Source of the DNA: Nymphaea colorata
Taxonomy: Eukaryota > Streptophyta > Magnoliopsida > Nymphaeales > Nymphaeaceae
Assembly: GCF_008831285.2 (NCBI RefSeq)
Contig: NC_045150.1
Coordinates: forward strand, 3,672,001 to 3,736,000
Direction: 5' to 3'
Length of the DNA: 64,000 nt
Made by a program: the position numbers and the translations under genes. The notes beneath the pieces were generated by a model, which was given only the letters and a program-made list of their open reading frames with translations, did not search any database and had not been told where the DNA came from. Numbering within the stretch: position 1 is the first letter of the stretch; each line of letters starts with the position of its first letter. This document shows positions 1 to 11,117 of this stretch, one piece after another.

Positions 1-382
1 GATTGCCTTTGGGGGATGCTAGCTTTTATGAAGGTAATTAGTTGCAATGTAAAGATGAGAAAAAAACTCAAAGAAATAGAGTATGCACACAAGACCAGTA
101 TATGTGGTTCAGCATAGTGTGGCTAGGTCCACAAGAAAGAGGAAACAGCTCTATTATTTCTGTGTTACATTACTCGCATCATTTAACTTTTTTTTTTGTT
201 TAACTACACGAAATGGTAACCTGGACAACAAAAATAAGCCATTTCATCAATTGATTTAATGGCAGCAGAACAAAGTCGAGTAAACATGCTACAATACATA
301 GTATCTCACGTTCAGAAATTCAAAGAATCATATTGTAATCATTAATTAAAAACAAGGGATCTTCGAACCCTTTTTCTGAAAT
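1..382. other. Left flank, possible copia LTR fragment
   Basis: No gene is seen. Around 80-170 the wording (a 'tatgtggttcagcatag' type stretch followed by a 'ggtccacaag' stretch) resembles the R/U5 region common in plant copia LTRs, and the LTRs of the copia element at 34328-39034 have a comparable 'tatgtggttcggc' stretch. The similarity to the right-hand gypsy LTR stops abruptly at about 383, so this piece is not part of that LTR. The LTR-fragment reading is a weak inference from short similarity. Confidence 0.3.
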
Positions 383-2072
383 TATAAACAAAACAAAGGC
401 ATTAAAAAGCAAATACAACATAATATTTCGCTTTCTCACTGAAATTGCAAACAATTTAATAAAAATCCTCTTTGGAAATTTTAAGGACTTAAAGGGTACC
501 CATTCGTAATTTCATAAGAATTCATCGGCTCTGATGCAAATAACTTTTGCGGACCCCTTTTTGAAGATGTTTTTTGCAATAAAAATCCCCCCGGCATGCA
601 TTTATAAAAATTATAACAGCTCTTTCCAAAATTTGCTAATAAGATGGACCCGCTTTGAAATTTTTGAAATGAATATAAATTCGTTCAAGCCCAACCCTTT
701 TCTCATTTTCTCGCTGGTTTTCTCTCTCCTCACGAGAACTGCTCCTTCCTCTCGTTCGACCGATGGTGGCTTCCACCACTCTTCCACACCCCAAACCAGA
801 AAGCTTTCTGTCTCACGCGACAACTCCGTTTTTCTTCTTCCTGTTCATTCGGCGGTGGAGCCTCCATCCATCTTCATTTTTCCTAGTGCACAACAGAGAG
901 AGGTGAAGGGATTTTGGTAGATCCTTTCTGTTCCAGTCGATGGGGAGAAGGGAGTGCCATCAGCCGTTCCTCTATCCAGCAGCAGCGGCAACCGCCACCA
1001 ACCCGACCAAGAAAGAAGAAGGCGGTGAATCCTTGAGACTCATCTTGCTCTCTGTCAACGTAAGGATAGTTGCCGGTAGGTTCCACAAGAATCAATGGTG
1101 GACTGGTTGAGGGCAACCGGTTTCTCACGGTATTCCCCTCTCTCGAAGTCCTCTGGTGATAGCTACAGTGAAGAAAAACCAGAGAACATCCCTTCTGTCG
1201 GCATCCATGGCAAAGGAACAAAAAATAGTGGGTTTCGTTGTTCACGAAGGTGGACGACCAAACAGGGTTTTCGACTAACATTGGAGATTTGGAAATGTAG
1301 CCAAATCTCACAGGTATAAATCATACCCCCTTCATGTTTTTTTTTCCTTTTGATGATGTAGTAGGTTATAGTGTTGTCAGTGGTCTTGGTTTCTCATGGA
1401 TGGAACAAAAGCACACAACATGATACAAGAAATCCAAGTATTACAAAACATAAGTAGAACAGACAGGCCATATGTTATATGTCTAAATCTAGCATGCTTT
1501 ATCTCTAGAATCTCATGCTGGGATTCATTTCTAGGCATATGCATACATAGATTTACATGTTGTATACGAGATTGAAATTACAAGGCTTCATGCTACAATC
1601 ATGGCTGAAAATCCCCATACCGGTTAACCGAGATGAATTTCTAGCACCAACCCCTTTTTGCTTCTCGTTCCTTTCCAGCACTCACCAGCACAAATGAGGA
1701 TCTCTTCCTCACTTTCTCCCTCTTTCTCTCAAATTCTTTATCGTTGAACCTTCTCTTCTATGAATGCAGTAAAGAAATGATCATTTTCTGAAACATGGTT
1801 TTAAATAAACTCACTACAAGGTCCCCCTTATCGCAATATGAGTTCTTTCAGTTTCTCACAAGAAAAAGGAATGGTCTTTCAGTTTCCATTCTCATTTCTT
1901 TTAAATCTTTGCAATTAGTAAATTATTCGTGTCTTTCCATAACTATTCTCTTTATGACTAAATTGACAGTTTCCATTATATTTAACAATCAATTAGATCT
2001 ACCATTTTTAATTCCTTCCCCTATTAATGTTTCCCACAAATAAAAAAGAGAATGAAAATCGTGGGCATTACA
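383..2072 (-). repeat. 3' LTR of the gypsy element, truncated
   Basis: This aligns closely along its length with 7673-9410: the same 'acaaaacaaagg' start, the same CT-rich block, and the same 'gggcattaca' end. It lacks the counterpart of 6806-7672. The similarity begins sharply at 383, pointing to deletion or replacement by other DNA rather than gradual decay. Small open frames inside (for example 534-920) are shared with the other LTR copy and are not genes. Confidence 0.9.
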
Positions 2073-2100
2073 TCCTTCCCCCTAAAAAGAAATTTCGTCC

Positions 2101-2350
2101 TCGAAATTTGAGTGTACCTTATTGAAAAAATTTGGGAAAACTCTTTCTCATGTTCTCGTCTGGCTCCCATGTACATTCATTGATGCCATGATGTTGCCAC
2201 TCCACTTGAACTAGTGGAATTGTCTTCTTCCGCAGCACATGTTCCTTTTGGTCTACAATTCGAAGCGGCTTTTCTTTTGTTGTCATGTCCTCTTGCAAAT
2301 TGACTTATTCATAGTCTATCACATGTGATGGATCAGGTATATATTTCTTT
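2101..2350 (-). pseudogene. Gypsy integrase C-terminal chromodomain
   Basis: On the minus strand the translation reads PLRIVDQKEHVLR, then VQVEWQHHG, then CTWEPDENMR, ending at a stop just before the polypurine tract. The pattern of an aromatic residue in V-W and the closing 'TWEP' motif is typical of chromodomains fused to the integrase of Tekay/Del-type elements, where they are thought to guide insertion into chromatin. This part looks fairly well preserved while the upstream integrase is broken. Confidence 0.8.
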
Positions 2351-2562
2351 AACATTGACACATGAAATACTGGATGAACATGGCTACACTGTGGTGGAAG
2401 AGCAATTCGATATGCAACCTCTCACACTTTCTCCAGAATCTCAAATGGACCAATGTATCTTGGACTCATTTTTCCCTTCTTCCCAAATTGAATAACACAC
2501 TTGGTGGGTGATATCTTGACAAATACATGATTTCCTGCTTCAAAAGCTAGCTCTCTTCATCG

Positions 2563-3680
2563 TTAGTCTGCATAACTCTTTTGTCGACTTTGAGCAGCCA
2601 AAAGTTTCTTTGTAATCATGTTGACATGATCAGTGTAATGCTGGATCATCAAAGGATCCTCAATCTTGTTGTCCCCTATCTCGGTCCAACACGATGGTGA
2701 TCTACAAGGTCGGCCATAAAGAGCTTCAAGCGGAGTCATTCCAATGCTAGAATGATAGCTGTTGTTGTAGGAAAATTCGGCCAACTTTACATGTTTATCT
2801 CATTCACCATTCCATTGCAAAACACAAGCTCTTAGCATATCTTCAAGTGTCTGAATGGTTCACGTGGATTGCCCATTTGTTTGCGGATGAAATGTTGTAC
2901 TCAGTTTCAGTTTCGTTCCCAACGCTTCCTGTAATATTCCTTAGAACTTGGATGTAAATCTTGGATCTTTGTCGAAGATGATTGATTTAGGGATGCCATG
3001 CAGTTTCACAATTTCATCAACATGCAAATCAACTAGACCTTCAAGTGATTGTGAAATCTTGATAGGAAGGAATTGTGCAGATTTAGTTAGACGATCCACT
3101 ACTACCCAAATAGCATCGTGTTATCGTCGAGTATGTGGTAACCCACTATGAAATCCATGGTGATGCCTTCCCATTTCCATTGAGGAATCTCTATCTGTTG
3201 CATTAAGCCACCTGGTTTCTGATGTTCCACTTTAACCTATTGACACACCAAGCATCGTGAGATGAAGTCAGTAATTTCTTTCTTCATTCCTGGCCACCAA
3301 AAGTTTATTCTTAAATTTTGATACATCTTGGTGCTTCCCGGATGTATGGTGTATCTTGTTTTGTGTGCCTCTTCTACAAGTTTTTTTTTCACTTCTGGAT
3401 CATTCGGAACCCACAATCTGCCATTGAACCATACAAATCCATCATCATCCTCAGAATAAAGAGTTTCTTTCTTCTTGTGACGCTCAAGTCTCAACTTTGG
3501 ATATTCAGGGCTATGTTTTTGTTTCTCAATAATTTCGTCAAGAAATCTATCTCGAATTATTCCAGCACACTTCACCTTTCCATTATCATCTCGCAATGGA
3601 TGCCATTGTTCAAAGTCTTCCACCAAATTCCATGTCTGCACTAACAGTACAGCAGCTTTAGCAGGCGCCTCAGCTAGCAC
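2563..3680 (-). pseudogene. Gypsy integrase
   Basis: The minus-strand frame at 3237-3680 carries the zinc-binding region: HPGS...H spacing, then WWPGMKKEI, closing with CLVCQ, a standard H2C2 finger. A second open piece at 2563-2784 holds the conserved AEFSYNNSYHSSIGMTPLEALYGRPCRSP block found after the DDE core. The core between them is interrupted by stops and frameshifts (about 2785-3236). The enzyme would insert element cDNA into the genome; this copy cannot make a full product. Confidence 0.88.
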
Positions 3681-3746
3681 ATTAGCCTTTCCTGGATGAT
3701 ACTTTATCTCAAAGTCGTAATCTTTGAGATATTCCAGCCATCTTCT

Positions 3747-4176
3747 CTATCTTAGATTCAATTCCTTCTGCGAAAACAAATATTTGAGAGATTTGTGGTC
3801 AGAAAATACTTCAAATTCTACTCCATATAGATAATGCCTCCATATTTTTAGCATAAATACCACGACTGCTAATTCCAAATCCTGTGTTGGATTGTTCTTC
3901 TCGTGTTGTTTTAGTTGTCTAGAGGTATATGCTATAAAGTTGTCATTTTGCATAAGCACCGCTCTGTAACCAGTCCCTGAAGCATCATATATACCACAAA
4001 TCCTTTCCTCCCATTTGGCAGTGTATTGGAGCACTAGTCAAACTGTCTTTCAACATCTGAAAACTCTTCAGACAGTCATCTGTCCATATAAATTTGACTC
4101 CCTTCCGTAGCAGTTTAGTCAATGGGGTTGCAATTTTCGAGAAATCCTCAATGAACTTCCTGTAGTAACCTGCCAA
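3747..4176 (-). pseudogene. Gypsy RNase H
   Basis: Two overlapping minus-strand frames carry the RT connection (AGYYRKFIEDFSKIATPLTKLL) and RNase H ([14 protein letters not shown], then [15 protein letters not shown], and [11 protein letters not shown]). The first catalytic Asp is visible in YDAS and a later one in SDHKSL. The two parts lie in different frames, so at least one frameshift separates them. Confidence 0.85.
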
Positions 4177-4390
4177 ACCAATAAAACTTCTTGATTTCAG
4201 TCACATTAGTTGGCGCATTCCATTGTTGTACAACTTTTACCTTGGCCGAATCAACTGCCACTCCCTTCTTAGAGATTACATGTCCCAAGAAATTCACTTT
4301 GTCTAGCCAAAATTTGCACTTTGAATACATGGCATACAATTGATTTTGTCTCAATATTTTCATCACTATCTCGAGATATACCACATGCAT

Positions 4391-4989
4391 TGCTTCACAC
4401 TCTGATACACTAGCACATCATCAATGAACACTATAACGAATCAGTCTAATTACTCATGAAATATCTGATTCATGAGATCCATAAAAGCTGTTGGGGCATT
4501 TGTGAATCCGAAAGGCATCACTCGAAACTCATAATGCCCATAACGTGTGCGAAATGCTGTTTTGGGAATATCTTCTTCCTTAATTCACAATTGATGGTAT
4601 CCCGACCTCAAGTCTATCTCAGAAAACACCTTTGCTTCCTTTAATTGATCGAATAAATCTTTGATTCTAGGCAGTGGATACCTATTCTTAATCGCAACTT
4701 GATTCAACATCCAGTAGTCAATACATAACTGCATTGACCCATCCTTCTTCTTCACAAACAGGACCGGTGCTCCCCAAGGTGACACACTCGGACGGATGAA
4801 TCCCCTGCTGGCTAAATCTTGTATCTGCTTCTTTAATTCTTCCAGTTTTGCTGGTGTCATTCTATATGGAGCCATGGAAATAGGTGTAGTTCCTCGTATC
4901 AACTTGATGCCAAACTCCACCTCTCGTATAGGAGGCAATCCAGGTAAATCTTCAAGGAACATGTCTGTGAAGTCCTTCACCGTACACAC
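4391..4989 (-). pseudogene. Gypsy reverse transcriptase
   Basis: The minus-strand frame at 4585-4989 shows the RT fingers and palm: [50 protein letters not shown] and [12 protein letters not shown]. The catalytic FIDD box is visible at about 4415 but lies after stop codons, so the enzyme is interrupted between the LRSGYHQ and FIDD motifs. A continuation frame at 4148-4390 has YSKCKFWLDKVNFLGHVIS. Confidence 0.9.
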
Positions 4990-5322
4990 TTCACTGATGG
5001 GTTTTAATTTCTACTCGATCGCGTCCATGCTAACCAAATATGCAGTGCACCCATTTTCCATGTATTTCCTTGCCTTAACTGCTGAGACAACCAACTTTTG
5101 TTTATCTTGTGGCGTTTTTACCTCAAATTCAATCTTTTGACCCTTTTCCAACTGAATCTTCATCTACTTCCTTCTGCAATCTATCGTCACATAATGATGG
5201 TTCAACCAATCCATTCCTTGGATCATGTCATACCCCATCATATTTATTACCATGAGCTGTGCTAGTAATAAATGTCCATGTATTTCTATGTTCACATTTT
5301 CTAAATACGTTTGGCATGCGTC

Positions 5323-6503
5323 TTAGTTTTCCATGGGTGTAGCAACTAACAATTCATAAGACATATTCTTCCCTTCTAACTTTAAAAGTTCAGCAAATCT
5401 CTTAGGGACAAAAGAATGTGATGCAGTAGAGTCAAACAGTATATGAGCCCAATGAGATTGTACAAGAAGGGTACCTTCAATCAGGTCGGTGGAACTCAGA
5501 TTTTCAGCTGTGGTCGCGTAGACTCTCCCAGGCACTTTCTTTTCTGTTGGCCGATTGGCTTCACCATGCTTTTGTTCAGCCTCTTTCTTCTTTGGGCTCT
5601 CATGGATAAAATGACCTTGCGTTCCACAATAAAGACATACCCCGGTATCTCTGTAACACGTTTTACCAGGGCATTGGGGATGACATTTAGGGCATTCATC
5701 GTCCCGCCTGCATGCTGATGGCCTCTGTCTCTTGAATCTGTCCCCTTGGGTCACCCTATCACTGCGCCTTCTCTTGAACATGTCTGGCCTCGACTTGGAT
5801 CGCAGAAATTCACTCCTCCTATCTGTCCCTTGCATCCTGTTCCAGTCTTCTTCGAAATGTGTAGCCATGTCAATTACGTCGTCTAGATCTCTTGGATGAC
5901 TACTCATTACTTGGCTTCGTAACCCGTCTTTAGGTCCTCTAATGAACTTATTTACTCTGTCCATGTGAGCAGTGTATAAATGGGGGCAGTATTTTTCTAA
6001 GTGTCTGAATTTGATGACGTATTCGTGTAGACTCATACTCCTCTATTGAAGCTCCAAGAATTCCTACGTGTTTCTCTCGTGTGAAGGCTGGGATGTAGGC
6101 ATGTGTGAATGCATCCTTGAATTCTTCCTACGTTGCTTCGTGATTTGCAAATTTCACTTCATGTTGGGTCTGCCACCATTCCTCAGCATCGCCTTTTAGC
6201 ATAAAGGTGCCATACTGAACCTTCTTGTTATCAGGACCCTTTCAGGGTGGTAAAGATCTTCTCAGTTTCTTTGAGCCACTCTTTTGCATCGTCAGGAGTG
6301 CTTTTCCCATGAAACTTCAGAGGATGCAAGCTCATAAACTGTTGGTGAGTTGTGCCCCTTGCCTCACCATTCGTTGTCTCGTTTGTATCCGTACTTGTTC
6401 CTCCTGACGGATCATTTTGTGCCAGGCCATGCATCAATCCTGTAATCATATGCAAAGTGTTCATGATGAATGCTTGCTGCTGTTGGATGTTTCCACCAAG
6501 CAT
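5323..6503 (-). pseudogene. Gypsy gag and protease
   Basis: Two minus-strand frames (6231-6503 and 5323-6036) make up gag, with a frameshifted gap between them. The C-terminal part has a basic region, a zinc knuckle and the start of the aspartic protease. The knuckle reads CLYCGTQGHFIHES, so the fourth ligand of the CX2CX4HX4C pattern is Ser instead of Cys. The protease motif reads FDSTASHSF, with Thr where the family has Gly after the catalytic D-S/T. Both changes should inactivate function. Confidence 0.85.
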
Positions 6504-6805
6504 CCTAGGTCCAGTAGGGTAAGTCTCGACGTTTCACCTCCCGCTGCTATGAGTTCTCCCTCTTGCACTAACACTCCCTCCTCTAGTGCATGCCATTGAA
6601 ACTGCACCACACGGAGGAAAACAAAATATATCAATTGTATTCACAAGTAAAGAAATTCACTAGAACTACCACAAAACTATGAAACTCAATATTCACAACA
6701 AAACAAAAACACCCTTCTCTAACAGGCTTGGTTGACCTTTCCTCTGCTTGTGATCAACCTTGGCATTGGACATTGACTCTAAACACTGGGGTCTGATACC
6801 AAAGT

Positions 6806-9410
6806 TGTCACGACCCAATTTTTTGACACCAATTTTTTTTTTCATTTCTACAATAGTGGAAGCAACATTGAGTCATGACCAAAACATAAAGAAATCAGAC
6901 ACTATTTTATTTCAATAAGAAAATACTTGGACCCAAACAAGAATAAAATAAACACAAGCCAAAAACCGATGGATTGTCCAGAATGCCGATGCCCATCCAT
7001 CACAAGACTGAGGTCGTCACTCCAAGAGCCAAAGTCTATCAAGGAATATGTGTAGAGATAGAAAGAAGGGTCAGAAATCCTCTAAGTATGGAAAAATCCA
7101 GCCATGAATGAAAGATGGCCCAACAAAATAGTATTTTACTTTTGTAAAACAAATATCTTCAAATCCTAACACATATTAGAGTTACGTTACATTATCAAAA
7201 ACAAAACAAGGTGTGCACAACCTCCAAAATTTCGTAGGCTTCCAACTGTGGTTCATTGAAAATGTCATGGTCATCGTGCCAAGCAACAACAGAAATCCTC
7301 CTGGGCACAACTCACGGGCAGAAGAAAACATATCTTCACCAGGCGATCTAATAGATCGAGGGTACCTACAGTGAAGCCTCCTCAAATATCCCAGATCGCC
7401 GCTGCAGCAGCATGGCCCCTCCAGGAACCTGGTTTGAGGGACCAGGAGACGCCTCGCTCCCAAACAGAAACAGAACAGAACCCCGGGCCCTTGTGCCACC
7501 CAATACCCTATGGACCCTCCAGTATAGACAGAGGAGTGTGGGACAACAGTGAGCTATCCCACACCACTACCTCCCGGGACAAAACCAAAACTGGGCAGAA
7601 AACACAAGCTCGCACTCACATAAACCATTGCACACAGTCCATGTTTCGCCTTCAAATTTCAAAAGTGAGGGCATAAACAAAACAAAGGGCATTAAAAAGC
7701 AAATACAACATAATATTTTGCTTTTTCACCAAAATTGCAAACAATTTAATAAAAATCCTCTTTTGGAAATTTTAAGGACTTAAAGGGTACCTATTCATAA
7801 TTTCGTAAGAATTCTTCAGTGCTGATGCAAATAACTTTCGCGGACTCTTTTTTGCAGATGTTTTTAGCAAAAATGTTGCGGCATGCTTTTATACAAATTA
7901 TAACAGCTCTTTCCAAAATTTGCTAATAAGATGGACCCGCTTTGAAATTTTTGAAATGAAAATAAATTCGTTCAAGCCCAACCCTTTTCTCATTTTCTCG
8001 CTGGTTTCCTCTCTCCTCACGAGAGCTGCTCCTTCCTCTTGTTCAACCGACGGTAGCTTCCACCACTCTTCCACACCCAAAACCATTAAGCTCTTTGTCT
8101 CATGCAACAACTCCTTTTTTCTTCCTGTTCGTCCAGCGGTGGAGCCTCCATCTATCTTCAACAAAAAACCAGCCCAAGTTTGTGAAGGAGTTCCATCCTC
8201 CTCTCTCATTTTTCCTAGCATGCAACAGAGAGAGAGGAAGGGATTTCGGTAGATCCTTTCTCTTCCAGTCGATGGGGAGAAGGGAGGGCCATCAGCAGTT
8301 CCTCTGTCCAGCGGCAGTGACAGCTGCCACCAACCCAACCAAGAAAAAAGAAGGCGGTGAATCCTTGCCACTCATCTTACTCTCTGTCAACGTAAGGAGA
8401 GTTGCCGATAGGTTCCACGGGAATCAACGGTGGACTGGTTGAGGGCAACCGGTCTCTCACGGTATTCCTCTCTCGCAAAGTCCTTTGGTAATAGGAAGAG
8501 TGAAGAAAAACCATAGAACATCCCTTCTATCGGCGTCCATGGCAGAGGAACAAAAAATCGTGGGTTTGACTGTTCACGGAGGTGGACGACCAAACAGGGT
8601 TTTCGACTAACATCGGAGATTTAGGAATGTGGCCAAATCTCACGGGTATAAACCATAACCCCTTCATGGTTTTTTTTTTTTCCTTTTGATGATGTATTAG
8701 GTTATGGTGTCGTCAGTGGTCTTGGTTCCTCACAGATGGAATAAAAGCACACAAAGCATGATACAGGAAATCCATGTATTTCAAAACATAATTAGAACAG
8801 ACAGGCCATACATTATGTGTCTGAATCTAGCATGCTTTATCTCTAGAATCTCATGCTGGGATTCATTTCTAGGCATATGCATACATAGATTAACATGTTC
8901 TATACGAAATCGAAATTACAAGGATTCATGCTACAATCATGGCTGAAAATCCCCATACTTGTTAACTGAGATGAATTTCTAGCACCAACCCCTTTTTGCT
9001 TCTCGTTCCTTTCCAGCAGTCACCAGCACAAATGAGGATCTCTTACTCACTTTCTCCCTCTTTCTCTCAAATTCTTTATCGTTGAGCCTTCTCCTCTATG
9101 AATGCAGTAATGAAATGATCATTTTCTAAAACATGGGGTTAAATCAACCCTCTACAAGGTCTCCCTTATTGTCATGTGAGTTCTTTCAGTTTCTCACAAG
9201 AAAAAGGAACGGTCTTTCAGTTTCCTTTCTCATTTCTTTTAAATCTTTGCAATTAGTAAATCATTCATGTCTTTCCATAACTATTCTCTTTATAACTAAA
9301 CTGACAGTTTCCATTACATTTAACAATCAATTTGATCTATGGTTTATACTTCCTTCTCCTATTAATGCTTTCCATAAATAAAAAAGAGAATGAAAATCAT
9401 GGGCATTACA
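6806..9410 (-). repeat. 5' LTR of the gypsy element, full length (about 2.6 kb)
   Basis: On the minus strand it starts TGTAATGCCC at 9410 and ends in GGGTCGTGACA at 6806, next to the tRNA-Met primer site. The long LTR is within the range seen for Tekay/Del elements. It contains CT-rich blocks and several short open frames (for example 7182-7499, 7898-8371, 8095-8442) with no recognizable domains. Immediately right of it, sequence matching the copy C upstream region starts at 9411, which fixes the boundary. Confidence 0.9.
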
Positions 9411-10328
9411 CGTCCAATCCATAGGTAGAAGGATTGGAGATGGTTTACCCTGTAATGGTGCCAAGCTTGTTGAAGGTTGGCTTCCATATCCTCTCCCCTT
9501 CATCCTCTTTTCCTTCTATGTCGACCATGCAATGAGCACGAACGACTATATTTACAGCCGCTGCAGCGTCACTGCGAATTACACAGATGGAAGCACATTT
9601 GAAGTAAATATGCGCAGCCTCTTCTCCACCTTCACCAACGGATCTCTTTCTACTGGTTTTTCCAATGCCACAGTGGTCGAAGGATCGGATACAGCCTATG
9701 GCCCGGTGCAGTGCAGGGGTGACCTTGGCCAGGATAGCTACAAGGATTGCATCCGTAATTCCACCCAACAAGTCATCTGATACTGTCCTTATAATATGGA
9801 TGCCATCATATGGTATGAAAAGTGCCAGCTGCGCTACTCCGACACCAACTTCTTTGGTCTCCTAAATTCTGATGATTATGGTTATCTGTATTGGAACAAT
9901 GATAAAGTGGAAGACCCCAAAGCCTTTAACGAAAAGTTGGGTAGTCTGCTGACGAATCTCACTTATCAAGCGATAGCCTTCAAGGTTCATGTTTGCTACA
10001 GGCAACATCACGTACACCGTTCAGCAGATGATATACGAGCTGTTGCAGTGCACCAAAGATACCAGCCTTGCTTTGTAAGCAGTGTTTGGATACCACCAGG
10101 TCCCAGATCCCAAAGACCTACGGCTTAGCACCTGGCTGTGACTTTGCCACCGAAAGTTGTCGTGTGAGTTTTGATACGAAGCTCTTTAATGGTTCCTCAA
10201 CAACCCCAACCTCACCTCCTCCACCGCCTCCATTAAATTCAAGCCCAAGCCCATCTCCTCCACCACCTCCATCGGATTCAAGCCCTCGACCAAGCGGTCC
10301 ATCCAACACTACATTAGGCAAGTCTCTC

Positions 10329-10363
10329 TCCCTCTCTCCCTCTCTCTCTTCTCTCTCTCTCTC

Positions 10364-10400
<37 letters not shown>
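10329..10400 (+). repeat. CT microsatellite in CRK copy A intron 1
   Basis: A run of imperfect CT dinucleotides makes up most of the intron between the ectodomain and transmembrane exons. The same intron of copy C (43534-43565) also holds a CT run, so the repeat predates the duplication. Serine/leucine-rich and arginine/glutamate-rich open frames here are artefacts of the repeat. Confidence 0.95.
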
Positions 10401-10405
<5 letters not shown>

Positions 10406-10669
10406 CGATTCATATGACAATAATATTTTATATATGCAGGCCAACAGAAAAGTGCAGGCAGAAAATGCATGTATATCATAACTGTCATCTCCGTCTTGAT
10501 GATTGTGGTTCTTATTACTTGCTTAATTCATGGATTTTACTAGTGGAAGACAGAATTGTGTTGCCTTTGGAGAAAGAAGTTGAAGCTTGGCGGCTTGCAG
10601 AGCAATGCAAGAAGACCATGGTGTAGAACAGGTTGGTAGAAACTGGAACCTTATAAATGAGAGAGAGAC

Positions 10670-11117
10670 TGTAACACCCCAAAAGTTGAGTTCCGCATTG
10701 AAGATTATGAGAAATGGCTTATAAGGAGGGTTATTGATGAAATGATTGTCCTGGTTCCAATCCTTTTTGGGGTTCAAACCAAAATTACTAGGGGGTGGGT
10801 TGGGATCCGCTGAACCAAGGCCCGAGCCCAGGAGTAGGTCGGGTTGTTACAGTCGTATCAGAGCCGGTTCCACACTCGGACTTGGGGCGCTACACGCGCG
10901 GACGCGTGTACCTTAAGGGGGGTGAATTGTAACACCCTAAAAGTTTAGTCCTGTATTGAACATTGGGAGAGATCTTCGAGGACTTATAAAGAGGGTCACT
11001 AATGAGATGGTTGTTCTGGTTCCTAACATTTTTGGTGTCGAAACCGAAACTACTAGGGGGCGGGTTGGAATCCGCCAAACCAGGGGCCTGAGCCCAAGAG
11101 TGGGTCGAGTTGTTACA
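10670..11117 (+). mobile_element. TRIM (terminal-repeat retrotransposon in miniature)
   Basis: Two direct repeats, 10670-10851 (182 bp) and 10928-11117 (190 bp), both start TGTAACACCC and end TTGTTACA. The 76-bp interior begins with a tRNA-Met-type primer site (TCGTATCAGAGCC, 10853-10865) and ends in a purine-rich tract (AAGGGGGGTGAAT, about 10915-10927). Flanking pentamers are GAGAC (10665-10669) and AAGAC (11118-11122), one mismatch. Copy C has the matching empty site near 43813-43822, where a single AAGAC joins the two flanks. No protein is encoded, so it must have moved using enzymes of another element. The LTR start resembles that of gypsy LTRs in this window, but no parent element is identified. 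Confidence 0.9.

Larger units (their letters stand above)
383..9410 (-). mobile_element. Ty3-gypsy retrotransposon, chromodomain (Tekay/Del-like) type
   Basis: The element is read on the minus strand. Two long direct repeats (383-2072 and 6806-9410) flank a degenerate gag-pol region. On the minus strand both LTR copies begin TGTAATGCCC, and the 5' LTR ends GGGTCGTGACA. A primer binding site (TGGTATCAGA, complement at 6792-6801) follows the 5' LTR, as expected for priming by tRNA-Met. A polypurine tract (complement at 2073-2083) abuts the 3' LTR. Protein order is gag, protease, RT, RNase H, integrase, chromodomain, which is the Ty3-gypsy order; the chromodomain and LTR start suggest the Tekay/Del lineage. 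Every domain carries stops or frameshifts, so the copy is not autonomous. The 3' LTR lacks about 0.87 kb compared with the other LTR, so its outer target duplication cannot be checked. Confidence 0.93.

Noticed and set aside
10118-10481. Arg/Glu-rich and Pro/Ser-rich open frames around the CT repeat
   Set aside because: They are products of the CT microsatellite and the CRK linker read in other frames, not separate genes.
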